DNA of 64,000 nt. Source: Penumbrarchaeum sp964445525. Lineage in GTDB: Archaea > Thermoplasmatota > Penumbrarchaeia > Penumbrarchaeales > Penumbrarchaeaceae. Each line of letters begins with the position of its first letter. Positions within the stretch are counted from its first letter, which is position 1. A program made the translations under genes and the position numbers. The DNA lies in NCBI GenBank assembly GCA_964445525.1, contig CAYULA010000010.1:1-64000 (forward strand), written 5' to 3'. The notes beneath the pieces were generated by a model. It was not told the origin of the DNA. It made no database searches and worked only from the letters and a program-made list of their open reading frames with translations. Below, piece after piece: positions 35,974 to 43,903 of the stretch.

Positions 35974-37581
35974 ATGGCCAGTAACAATTCCAACAACGCC
36001 CTCGGAAAAGGTCTCAGGGCATTGATAAGAGAGAAAGAGGGCAGTCCTGAGAAGACCAAGTCAGACCTGGAATCAGAGCGGCATGCCAGGAACATGGAGT
36101 TTTACGGCTCTCTGGTAAAAAAATATGTAAGCTCCAGGATGGAAGATGACCTTCTGGAGGAAATGCTTGAAGACGTGAGATCCCATATGGGCATATCCCT
36201 CAAGGAACACCGCAACCTCATGAATACTTTGAAGAGAAGGGAGAATATCAAACACCTTAAGGGAGAGGAACAGGAGAGGGCCAGAAATGAGATCAAGGAG
36301 GAGCTGGCCAAAATATATCAACAGATACACGGAAAGGAAGCGTCCAGATCGGACAGAAACAGGTTTCTTAAGATAGAGAGGGAGCTTGAAGACGGTGAGA
36401 AAAAGAGAACCATTCAACTCTCCAATGGAACGCAGAAGAAGAAGCCCAAGGTAGCCAAGGTCATCAGGAGAAGGCTGATGGCCAGGAATCTTGATGACAG
36501 GGCAGGGATTTTGGAAAACGGCAGGAAGGATCGAAGGAGAGGAAGACTGGAGTGGCTCGAGGAGGATGATGAAAAGGCAATCAAGATGACTGCTCCCAAG
36601 AAAGGACTCGAGGACAGTGAAAAACCAATAAAGGCCACAGCTCCTCATGAGGGATTGGATGAAGAAAAGGAAACAATAATCGCTCCTTCTCCAAAGGATG
36701 GTATGGAAGAATCTAAGGAGATCCTCATGATGAGGGCCCCTGCCAGAGATCTCGAAGACGGAGATAAGGCCATCGAGGCCCCTCCTCCAAAAGATGAGGC
36801 TGCATCCTCAAAAGCTCTTGAAATGCCACCATCCACGGTTCCTGCCGGTCCTGGACCCGGCTTCGAGATCGTGAAGGAAGGGATACAGGAAGAGAAGAGT
36901 ATGGATCTCACCCCGGAACCGGAGATCACTCCCGATGATGAAACGGAAGAGAAAGAGGAGATGGAGGAAGAGTTAGAGGAAGAAGAGGAGGTTGAAGAAC
37001 CTCAAGAGGAAAGGGAAGAATATGAAGATTCATTACTCTCGCTGAAGATGTTAATGGATGAGGAAAACATTGATGAAGCATCATCCATGGCCGATCGACT
37101 GCTGGAAAGAAACCCGGAAGATGTTTCGGTCCTCAATGAGAAGGGTGTGATCCTTTACAATCAGGGCAGGATAGATGAAGCCATATGGCTTTACCAGAAA
37201 ATACTGGAAATGGATCCCGAATCCGTTGAAACTCTTATCAACTATGCAACGCTTCTATCCATCAGAGGGGAGATAGACAATTCCCTGGAATGCCTGGACA
37301 GGGCTGTCAAAAAGGATCCCTATTCCGAGGATGCCTGGAATAACAAGGCAGTTGTTTTCACACGTGCAGGCAGATTGAGGGAAGCACTAGAATGCCTTGA
37401 CGAAGCACTCAGGATCAATGAGAAGACGGCTTCTACCTGGATGAATGCTGGTATAATACTCGAGAAGATGGGCGAGATCGAACCTGCAATGGAATGCTAC
37501 AAGAACCTGCTGGATCTGGAACCGGATAACGAAGTGGCTGCAAAGGGAATCCAGTACTGCAGGTCCGTCCTGAACCGGTAA
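35974..37581 (+). CDS. TPR protein with acidic, repeat-containing middle
   Basis: 535 residues from the preferred ATG at 35974, which has GGAG 7 nt upstream and a TATA-like CTTTATTTA near 35936; the frame continues 5' to 35845 without support. Residues 1-190 are highly charged and helical (coiled-coil-like). The middle, nt about 36569-36830, holds five degenerate 16-residue repeats of the form K-x-I-x-x-x-A-P-x-x-x-L-E-D, then a Glu-rich stretch. The C-terminus is a set of four or five TPR units (ALLxxKGxxxxNQGxxDEAI type). A scaffold or adaptor role is inferred; no catalytic motif is seen. Confidence 0.8.
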   Translation: MASNNSNNALGKGLRALIREKEGSPEKTKSDLESERHARNMEFYGSLVKKYVSSRMEDDLLEEMLEDVRSHMGISLKEHRNLMNTLKRRENIKHLKGEEQERARNEIKEELAKIYQQIHGKEASRSDRNRFLKIERELEDGEKKRTIQLSNGTQKKKPKVAKVIRRRLMARNLDDRAGILENGRKDRRRGRLEWLEEDDEKAIKMTAPKKGLEDSEKPIKATAPHEGLDEEKETIIAPSPKDGMEESKEILMMRAPARDLEDGDKAIEAPPPKDEAASSKALEMPPSTVPAGPGPGFEIVKEGIQEEKSMDLTPEPEITPDDETEEKEEMEEELEEEEEVEEPQEEREEYEDSLLSLKMLMDEENIDEASSMADRLLERNPEDVSVLNEKGVILYNQGRIDEAIWLYQKILEMDPESVETLINYATLLSIRGEIDNSLECLDRAVKKDPYSEDAWNNKAVVFTRAGRLREALECLDEALRINEKTASTWMNAGIILEKMGEIEPAMECYKNLLDLEPDNEVAAKGIQYCRSVLNR

Positions 37582-37630
37582 GTCATTACAGAGATATCTC
37601 GGTTATCAGATTAACTGGCGAATTATTCTA

Positions 37631-38929
37631 TCAGACTATTCTCCATTTTTTGTATGCTTCCGTTCCCGGGGAGAAGCAGTAATGGATCGTCTGGAAATTG
37701 CTCTTGAATTCCTTGACTGCTTCCTTAACCTTGAGGGGGTCCTCTTTGTCGATAAGCACACGTTTGAACAGGTCCGCAACCTCGCTCATATGGGATTCCT
37801 TCATGCCTATCCTGGTCAATTCCTGGGCTCCGAGTCTGAGACCCGAGGGTCTCATTGCGGTTCCGGGATCATCGGGTATGAGGTTCTTGTTCGTGATCAT
37901 GTTTGCTGTCTCAAGATCCAGAGCGCAAGGAGCACCTCCTCCCTGTTCGCTGACATCCAGAACCATGGTGTGCGACCTGGTGAATCCGTGTTTTTCTCCC
38001 AAGACATTGAACCCTCTCTCATGTAAAGCCTGGGCAAGCGCATTGGCATTTCTGATGATCTGATCAGCGTATTCGGAGCCGAACTGTATGTGCTCCGCAA
38101 ATGCGACTCCCTTGGCAGCCATTGTCATCAGATGATGCGATGAATGGGTTCCTGGGAATATTCTTCTCCTGACTGCTTTCCACTGGTCCTCGTCCCTGGG
38201 ATTTCCAATGACAACACCGCCCTGTGGGCCGGGAAGAGTTTTGTGGGTGGAACCGGTCATAATATGGGCTCCTTCTCTGAGAGGATCCTGGAACTTACCG
38301 CCCGCAATCAAACCAAGCACATGGGCTCCGTCATACCAAACATGGCAGCCAATCTCCTGGAGGGTGTCCTGCAGTTCCTTTATGGGAGCTGGGAAAAGGA
38401 ATACTGACCTGCCGAAGAGGCAAAGTTTGGGTTTGTGTTCCAGCAGAAGCTTTCTGGTGGCATCCACATCTATATTCATGAGATCGTTGTCCCATACATA
38501 GGTCATCTCCTCGCCGCCCCTGAGCCCTCCCGCACCGAATTTGGCGGATGATATATGGGCTCCGTCGTTTAGATTCGGAGCGAAATAGAGGTCCCCGGGT
38601 TTGATGAATGCAAAGAATGCCGAGATGTTAGCGGTCGTCCCGGAGATTGGCCTCACATCCGCATTTGGTGCTTTGAACAGCCTCTTGGCAAGTTCCTCCA
38701 CACGGTTTTCCACTTTGTCCACGTAGATGTTGCCATTATAGTACCTCTTTCCAGGAAGACCCTCCGCGTACCTATCAGTGAAATCGCAAACCTGGAGCTG
38801 CCTTGCAAGAGGCGAAACCAGATTCTCGGACGCAATCATGCAGAGTGAGTCGTGGAACCAATCGGTGTGGGTGTCGATCTGCTCATAGATGTATTTTACA
38901 TCCTCGTTATCCGGAATATCAAGCGTCAT
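37631..38929 (-). CDS. glyA: Serine hydroxymethyltransferase
   Basis: Converts serine to glycine and passes a one-carbon unit to a pterin carrier. About 432 residues from the ATG at 38929, which has GAGGT 6 nt upstream; two ATGs precede it directly and the frame reaches 38959. The PLP lysine is K230 in TGSTHKTLPGPQGG; MIASENLVSP, YAEGLPGKRYYNGN and HVWYDGAHVLGL are family signatures. The sequence is of the divergent archaeal type. It is transcribed away from elp3. With folP and purH it indicates active C1 metabolism on a folate-like carrier. Confidence 0.93.
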   Translation of the reverse strand: MTLDIPDNEDVKYIYEQIDTHTDWFHDSLCMIASENLVSPLARQLQVCDFTDRYAEGLPGKRYYNGNIYVDKVENRVEELAKRLFKAPNADVRPISGTTANISAFFAFIKPGDLYFAPNLNDGAHISSAKFGAGGLRGGEEMTYVWDNDLMNIDVDATRKLLLEHKPKLCLFGRSVFLFPAPIKELQDTLQEIGCHVWYDGAHVLGLIAGGKFQDPLREGAHIMTGSTHKTLPGPQGGVVIGNPRDEDQWKAVRRRIFPGTHSSHHLMTMAAKGVAFAEHIQFGSEYADQIIRNANALAQALHERGFNVLGEKHGFTRSHTMVLDVSEQGGGAPCALDLETANMITNKNLIPDDPGTAMRPSGLRLGAQELTRIGMKESHMSEVADLFKRVLIDKEDPLKVKEAVKEFKSNFQTIHYCFSPGTEAYKKWRIV

Positions 38930-39063
38930 CATCATACCTCTACGGGTGTAGGTCCGCATCAGACATTAACATTTCCGATTCCATCAGGTTACGGACGGTT
39001 ACAGACCATTCAAAAACAATATTACCCAATAACCGTTCTGTTTATTTGTTGAAAGCAAAGCAT

Positions 39064-40695
39064 ATGATCCAAGAGAAGGAAAAAAACCATGAACCGAACA
39101 TAGTTCTGGCAAAGGCTGTTAGAGAGATCGCCAATGCCTTATTGGAAAAAAGAATAGAGGACAGGAATTCACTTCAATCATTCAAACTGGTTGTTTCCAA
39201 GAAATACGGATTGAGCAGTATTCCGACCAATTCCGCGATCCTTTCCCATCTCAGGGAATTGGACTCCGGGATCGATGCCTCAATATCGGATCTCCTCTTA
39301 AAGAAGCCATCCAGAACATTATCGGGTGTTGCCGTTGTTGCGGTGATGACCTCGCCCCATGACTGTCCCCACGGCAGATGCTCCTTCTGTCCGGGAGGAA
39401 CAGCAAAAGAAATTCCCACACCCCAGTCTTATACGGGAAGGGAACCGGCTGCCATGAGAGCGGCGATGAACGAATATGATCCTTTCAAACAAACATCGAA
39501 CAGACTGAAGCAGCTGGATGAGATCGGACATCCCACGGACAAGGTAGATCTGATCCTGATGGGTGGAACCTTGACCGCAAGGGATCGAAAATACCAGGAT
39601 TTTTTTGTAAAGGGATGTCTGGATGCCTTGAACGGAACTGTTTCGAGATCGGTTCGGGAGGCCCAACTCCTCAATGAGACCTCGGAACACAGGTGTATCG
39701 GAATGACCTTCGAGACCAGACCCGATCATTTCGGACCTGATCAGTGCGGCACAGTTCTGGAACTGGGTGGCACCAGAGTGGAGCTCGGTGTTCAATCAGC
39801 TTTCGACGAACCACTGGATTTCTGCTCGAGGGGACACGGAACTGCGGAATCCATAGAGGCAACCAGAATCGCAAAGGACTCCGGACTCAAGGTAGGATAC
39901 CACATAATGCCCGGTCTCCCCGGATCGACCAAGGAAATGGATATCGAAAGCGCCCGGATGATCTTTGAAGAATCAGGATACAGTCCGGATATGATCAAGA
40001 TCTACCCCACTCTGGTAGTGGAGGGAACGGAGCTTTTCGATCTTTGGAGGAGAGGGGAATACCATCCATTGACAACGGAGGAAGCAGCGGAGATTGTAGC
40101 GGAGATCAAGAGGATAACCCCTCCGTGGGTCAGGATACAGAGGGTTCAGAGGGACATCCCCACACCGGTCATCGAAGCAGGTGTGGACAAGTCCAACCTC
40201 AGGCAGGTTGCGGGTGATCTGATGGAGCAAAAAGGTTGGAAGTGCAGGTGCATCCGGTGCAGAGAGATAGGCCACAGGCAACGAGACGGGGTGGAGGATT
40301 ATACTTCTAAGGATTTCCGGCTCATGCATCGAATCTACAAAGCCTCGGGGGGAGTGGAGCATTTCATATCAACGGAGAATGAAGAATCCGATTCCCTCCT
40401 GGGTTTCGTCCGATTAAGGGAGCCGTCGAAAGAATCCGCGATACATGATGACGAGGGAGCTTTCGTCCGCGAGCTCAAGGTTTTCGGCAGGATGGCCCCT
40501 CTCGGTGAAAGGAACCCTGGAACATGGCAGCACAAGGGGACGGGCAGAATGCTCCTTGCGGAGGCTGAAGAAACGGCCAGGGACAAACTCGGAAAGAAAA
40601 AGATACTGGTAACCTCGGGAATAGGGGTTCGGGAATATTATCGTAACCTGGGTTATGTTCGTGAAGGCCCTTACATGATGAAGCGACTGAAATGA
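39064..40695 (+). CDS. elp3: Elp3 tRNA uridine-34 modification enzyme
   Basis: Radical SAM/acetyltransferase fusion that makes the carboxymethyl group at U34 of tRNAs. 543 residues from the ATG at 39064; the frame extends back to 38803 across the glyA promoter but lacks family similarity there, and a TATA-like TTTATTTG about 26 nt before 39064 suggests a leaderless start. The 4Fe-4S ligands are C101, C106 and C109 (CPHGRCSFC). EGAFVRELKVFGRM and the QHKGTGRMLLAEAE motif mark the C-terminal GNAT domain; a cysteine pair (CRCIRCRE) lies between the two. Confidence 0.95.
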   Translation: MIQEKEKNHEPNIVLAKAVREIANALLEKRIEDRNSLQSFKLVVSKKYGLSSIPTNSAILSHLRELDSGIDASISDLLLKKPSRTLSGVAVVAVMTSPHDCPHGRCSFCPGGTAKEIPTPQSYTGREPAAMRAAMNEYDPFKQTSNRLKQLDEIGHPTDKVDLILMGGTLTARDRKYQDFFVKGCLDALNGTVSRSVREAQLLNETSEHRCIGMTFETRPDHFGPDQCGTVLELGGTRVELGVQSAFDEPLDFCSRGHGTAESIEATRIAKDSGLKVGYHIMPGLPGSTKEMDIESARMIFEESGYSPDMIKIYPTLVVEGTELFDLWRRGEYHPLTTEEAAEIVAEIKRITPPWVRIQRVQRDIPTPVIEAGVDKSNLRQVAGDLMEQKGWKCRCIRCREIGHRQRDGVEDYTSKDFRLMHRIYKASGGVEHFISTENEESDSLLGFVRLREPSKESAIHDDEGAFVRELKVFGRMAPLGERNPGTWQHKGTGRMLLAEAEETARDKLGKKKILVTSGIGVREYYRNLGYVREGPYMMKRLK

Positions 40696-40765
40696 CCTGT
40701 TTTCTACAAGTGATAATGGTTTGAAATCTTTAATATCCAGACATATATTTTGATGGATTGATATC

Positions 40766-41152
40766 ATGTCCGTGATGCAGGAGAGAAGGACCGTTCTCGT
40801 AGTCGATGACGAACCTTTCATAGCCGATGTTGAAAAGGTACTGCTGGAGAGGAGCGGGTACATTTGCAGGGTAGCCCACGATTATGATTCGGCAGTGCAG
40901 GTCCATGAGGAAATGAATCCCGACATTGTTCTGTTGGACCTAAGCATGAACGGGAAGAACGGAATGGATATACTCGAATCCATGCATGAAAAAGGAGAAT
41001 CCGAGGTCTACATCGTTTCCGGTGTCAACGATCCGGATGTTGTAGAGCGCTGCATGGAAAAAGGAGCAAAGGGTTATCTCCTCAAACCCTTCAAGGCCAG
41101 GGAACTTGTCCAACTGATAGGCGGTAAGATCGAAAAGACCGACAAGGAATGA
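40766..41152 (+). CDS. Stand-alone response regulator receiver
   Basis: 128 residues, a single CheY-like receiver domain with nothing fused. The acidic pocket is D14/D15, the phosphoacceptor D58 (VLLDLSMNG), the switch Ser S85, and the lysine K107 (LLKPF). No histidine kinase lies in the window, so the partner is unknown. A TATA-like CATATATTTT 15-25 nt upstream suggests a leaderless mRNA. It could act as a phosphate sink or bind another protein. Confidence 0.93.
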   Translation: MSVMQERRTVLVVDDEPFIADVEKVLLERSGYICRVAHDYDSAVQVHEEMNPDIVLLDLSMNGKNGMDILESMHEKGESEVYIVSGVNDPDVVERCMEKGAKGYLLKPFKARELVQLIGGKIEKTDKE

Positions 41153-41156
41153 TATT

Positions 41157-42011
41157 TCATATTCCCGCGATCTTCAATCCCATCTCTTGCGCTGCTTCCT
41201 CAACTCCCTCGAGCATTTCCATATTCCTTTTCGATCGGTGGATAAAAACATACTCAGCTCCCTTTGTTGAATCCATAGCAAGCCTCATGTGCCTTGGTAG
41301 ATCATCATCGCTTGAAAGAATGTAATCGGGGATCATGTGGCCGAAAGCAAATTTGTTCCTCATTGCCCTGTCGGTGAACCTGGGAGCGTAATGACCCCCG
41401 CCCAGACCGATAGCCACGGGTAAATCCTTATCATTTTCGGGGAAGGATTCCGAAAGCAGCGCTCTGGCTATGGCCTCCCCCAGAAGGGGGATTCCCCATC
41501 TCTCGGGATCGGATCCTATCTCAATGAAAAAACAGGGAGATGAGACAACAGGGCCGTGATGTGTTACCTCGAATGTTGTCTGGTCCTTCAATCCCAGTGT
41601 CTTCTTTTCTCTATAGAGTGATTTCAAAGCGGAGGTCATTTCCCGGGGAGCGGATGGTGGAAGATATCCCGGTCTGCCTCCATGATCAGCGGAAAGGTAA
41701 TTCCCGGGAGGATGGACCGTCAAGCTTCTTATCTCCCTTTCCGAGCTGTGTTTCGAAAGGAAAACAAGCAGATCAAGTGGGAAGTTTCCATCGGGCCGAA
41801 GTTGAGCGACATCCGAAAGCTCCAGATCAATGAAATTTCGGATCTCCCGATCGATCCCGTCCAGATAAAGATGCAGTCCATCCTTTTCAAAGAGCAGCAA
41901 ATCATTGAACAATCTTACGGGACTGTTATTGAAGGATCCGATAATCTCGAAATCGGCCAGTTCCACCAGTCTGTCCCTGATGTTGACGGAAGCTTCGTCT
42001 TCAGTGCACAT
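41157..42011 (-). CDS. dtdA: D-aminoacyl-tRNA deacylase DtdA
   Basis: Removes D-amino acids from mischarged tRNA (archaeal/plant GEK1 type). 284 residues from the only canonical start, ATG 42011. The family signatures VTHHGP, FIEIGS, GGGHYAPRFTDRA and FGHMIPDY are present. The family normally begins with a strand like MKVLLxxSxxDxAS, and here the matching residues LKVLL are encoded upstream of the ATG. An ACG codon at 42027-42029 in the same frame has GAGGTG (42035-42040) 5 nt before it, and this overlaps the stop of the upstream gene. A non-AUG start is therefore plausible. Confidence 0.92.
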   Translation of the reverse strand: MCTEDEASVNIRDRLVELADFEIIGSFNNSPVRLFNDLLLFEKDGLHLYLDGIDREIRNFIDLELSDVAQLRPDGNFPLDLLVFLSKHSSEREIRSLTVHPPGNYLSADHGGRPGYLPPSAPREMTSALKSLYREKKTLGLKDQTTFEVTHHGPVVSSPCFFIEIGSDPERWGIPLLGEAIARALLSESFPENDKDLPVAIGLGGGHYAPRFTDRAMRNKFAFGHMIPDYILSSDDDLPRHMRLAMDSTKGAEYVFIHRSKRNMEMLEGVEEAAQEMGLKIAGI

Positions 42012-42038
42012 AAGGAGGACCTTTAGCGTATTAACACC

Positions 42039-43265
42039 TCAGAATACCCTCGAGTCCTTTTCAATGGTACCGGATGCATGAGTTCCTGGACCTACTCTGG
42101 AACCGCCGAAGAGTATGGTTCCCGGATCCAGGGTGGCATTGATTCCGGTCTTGACATCATCACCTATTATTACACCCAGTTTTCTTCTACCGGTATCCAT
42201 CCTTTTTCCCTTCAAAGTCACGGGTACATTACCATCATCAAGTCTGAGATTGGCCACTTTGGTACCGCTTCCAAGATTGCAGTCAGAACCGATAATGGAA
42301 TCACCGACGTAGTTATGATGAGGAATATTGGATCTGTCCATAATTATGGAGTTCTTTATCTCCGATGCGGCACCCACCTTGGATCCTTTGCCGATGTAAG
42401 TACTTCCTCGTATGTAGGAATTGGGCCCTACAACCGCATTCTCGTCGATAATGACATTTCCCTCGATATAGGTTCCCGATTTTATCCTTGCACCCTTTCT
42501 CAATATGACATTACCGTGAAGGTGGACGTTCTCTTCAATATCACCCTGGATATCCTCCGCCAGGTCCTTCATGAATATCTCGTGGGCGTTTAATAGGTCC
42601 CAGGGAGATCCTATGTCCACCCAGGGTTCCCGGGGAACAAGGGCATAAACATCCTCCTTTTCCATGACCATCTCAAGGGAATGGGTGATCTCATATTCGC
42701 CTCTTGGAGAAAGCGGGGTTCTTTCGATAACATCGAATATGTCCGGCTTGAAGATGTAGATGCCACCGTTTATCAGTCCTTTTTTCCTTTCACCGGATTT
42801 TTCCACGATGGCTTTGACCTTCTCCCCGACAAGTTCAACGAGTCCGAACCGGGAGGCGTCCTCCACCTCGATAAGTGTCATCAGGTTTCCACCTGTCTCT
42901 CGGAATTTGGATAGGAGAGACGAAATAAGATTACGGCTAACTATCACATCCCCGTTCAGGCAAATGAAAGGATCCTTCATTGTGTCTTTTGCCATACCAA
43001 CAGCATGAGCGGTTCCCAGTCTTTGGGGCTGAAGCAGATACTCGATGTTAACACCCAGATCCGAGCCGTCACCAAGGTGCTCCTTTATCGAAACACCATG
43101 ATATCCGGTAAGAATCGCAATATCGTTGATGCCAGCATTCTTCAGAGCCATTATAGTATGCTCGAGGAACGGCCTTCCCGCTACCGGTAGCATCGGTTTG
43201 GGCCTGTTCTCGGTGAGAGGGCCCATTCTTTTTCCTTCTCCTGCAGCTAGGATCAGAGCTTTCAT
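42039..43265 (-). CDS. Sugar-1-phosphate nucleotidyltransferase/acetyltransferase
   Basis: About 408 residues from the ATG at 43265, with GGGGA 7 nt upstream; the longer frame to 43409 lacks support. The N-terminal nucleotidyltransferase has ALILAAGEGKRM and RPKPMLPV (substrate loop), and CLNGDV for metal binding. The C-terminal half is a left-handed beta-helix with hexapeptide repeats, the NYVGDSIIG segment and KGKRMDTGRRKLG, as in archaeal bifunctional GlmU-like enzymes that make UDP-GlcNAc or UDP-GalNAc. Product specificity cannot be read here. It is the first gene of a pair with dtdA. Confidence 0.88.
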   Translation of the reverse strand: MKALILAAGEGKRMGPLTENRPKPMLPVAGRPFLEHTIMALKNAGINDIAILTGYHGVSIKEHLGDGSDLGVNIEYLLQPQRLGTAHAVGMAKDTMKDPFICLNGDVIVSRNLISSLLSKFRETGGNLMTLIEVEDASRFGLVELVGEKVKAIVEKSGERKKGLINGGIYIFKPDIFDVIERTPLSPRGEYEITHSLEMVMEKEDVYALVPREPWVDIGSPWDLLNAHEIFMKDLAEDIQGDIEENVHLHGNVILRKGARIKSGTYIEGNVIIDENAVVGPNSYIRGSTYIGKGSKVGAASEIKNSIIMDRSNIPHHNYVGDSIIGSDCNLGSGTKVANLRLDDGNVPVTLKGKRMDTGRRKLGVIIGDDVKTGINATLDPGTILFGGSRVGPGTHASGTIEKDSRVF

Positions 43266-43435
43266 AGATGATTCCCCGTTTTTGGAAGGTGCAACCCTTA
43301 CTAAATCCTTTTGAAGGTAAAAATTCCATTCATATGAATAATCGATTACAATCAAGAGCATGAATTTTCCTTTAACATATCTACAAAATAACCTCGTTTT
43401 CCAATGCAAGTGTAAATATAAATGGAAAATTCAAG

Positions 43436-43546
43436 ATGTCCAGATATGATATTGAGACACAGGTATATGTTGGACTGCATTGTTGCTGTTGCAAAGGTCC
43501 AGAAGACAAAGGGGTTCTAATCACGGATTTCAATTTTTTACAGTGA
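43436..43546 (+). CDS. Possible 36-residue cysteine-rich microprotein
   Basis: ATG at 43436 opens 36 codons ending TGA at 43544-43546. The peptide has the run HCCCCKG in the middle, flanked by charged residues, which could bind a metal. A TATA-like element lies about 20 nt upstream, compatible with a leaderless start, but there is no Shine-Dalgarno. It is too short for statistics, so a chance frame is quite possible. Confidence 0.25.
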   Translation: MSRYDIETQVYVGLHCCCCKGPEDKGVLITDFNFLQ

Positions 43547-43586
43547 GAGTGAAATTATCCGTAAAAATGTGGGGCCAGAAGCAAGA

Positions 43587-43637
43587 GTTTAAATAGCCAG
43601 GCATCGATGCAGTAAGGGGTAGGGGAATTAGCTACCC
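43587..43637 (+). promoter_or_regulatory. TATA box and 5' leader hairpin of the small basic gene
   Basis: GTTTAAATAG (43587-43596) is a good TATA box placing the transcript start near 43615. The leader then opens at once with a hairpin, GGGTAG (43617-43622) and CTACCC (43632-43637), with a 9-nt loop, followed by GGAGG (43643-43647) and ATG at 43656. A 5'-terminal stem plus a strong ribosome site suggests a stable, well-translated mRNA. Confidence 0.5.
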
Positions 43638-43655
43638 TCTTCGGAGGATGAAAAA

Positions 43656-43874
43656 ATGGCAATGACCAAGATAGATATGGGAACGGCGAAGAAGATAGCC
43701 ACAGATAAGAATCTCAAGCCTGGCATGGTGGTAGGGACAGAAGGTGTCCAGTTTACAAAAGGCAACAACAAGAGGCTCGAGGTTATAAGCTGGGGAGACT
43801 TCGAAAACACCCTTGACAAGAGAGGACTTGCAGTCTATGAGTCCAAGGGCTGGATGAAGATAATGAAAAGGTAG
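43656..43874 (+). CDS. Small basic protein of unknown function
   Basis: 72 residues, lysine-rich, starting MAMTKIDMGTAKKIATDKN and ending GWMKIMKR. The middle (LKPGMVVGTEGVQFTKG, LEVISWGDFENTLDKRG) looks like a compact beta-rich fold; no cysteine or metal motif is present. I do not recognise the family; an RNA- or DNA-binding role is only a guess from charge. The GGAGG ribosome site 8 nt before the ATG and the hairpin-capped leader suggest high expression. It is convergent with the symporter gene, with a short GGCGG/CCGCC stem (43888-43900) in the 29-nt gap. Confidence 0.7.
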   Translation: MAMTKIDMGTAKKIATDKNLKPGMVVGTEGVQFTKGNNKRLEVISWGDFENTLDKRGLAVYESKGWMKIMKR

Positions 43875-43903
43875 ATCTCAAGCTTCGGGCGGCCACCGCC
43901 AGG

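Larger units (their letters stand above)
43266..43655. other. Intergenic region with promoters and a possible microprotein
   Basis: Holds the minus-strand promoter of the nucleotidyltransferase gene, a possible 36-codon frame at 43436-43546 with its own TATA-like TAAATATAAAT, and the promoter and 5' hairpin of the small basic gene at 43656. Nothing else is recognised. Confidence 0.4.

Noticed and set aside
38803..39063. N-terminal extension of Elp3
   Set aside because: The frame is open but runs through the glyA start and promoter and has no Elp3 resemblance; a TATA-like box fits the start at 39064.
43888..43900. Terminator between the small basic gene and the symporter gene
   Set aside because: The GGCGG/CCGCC stem is only 5 bp with a 3-nt loop and no T tract on either strand.
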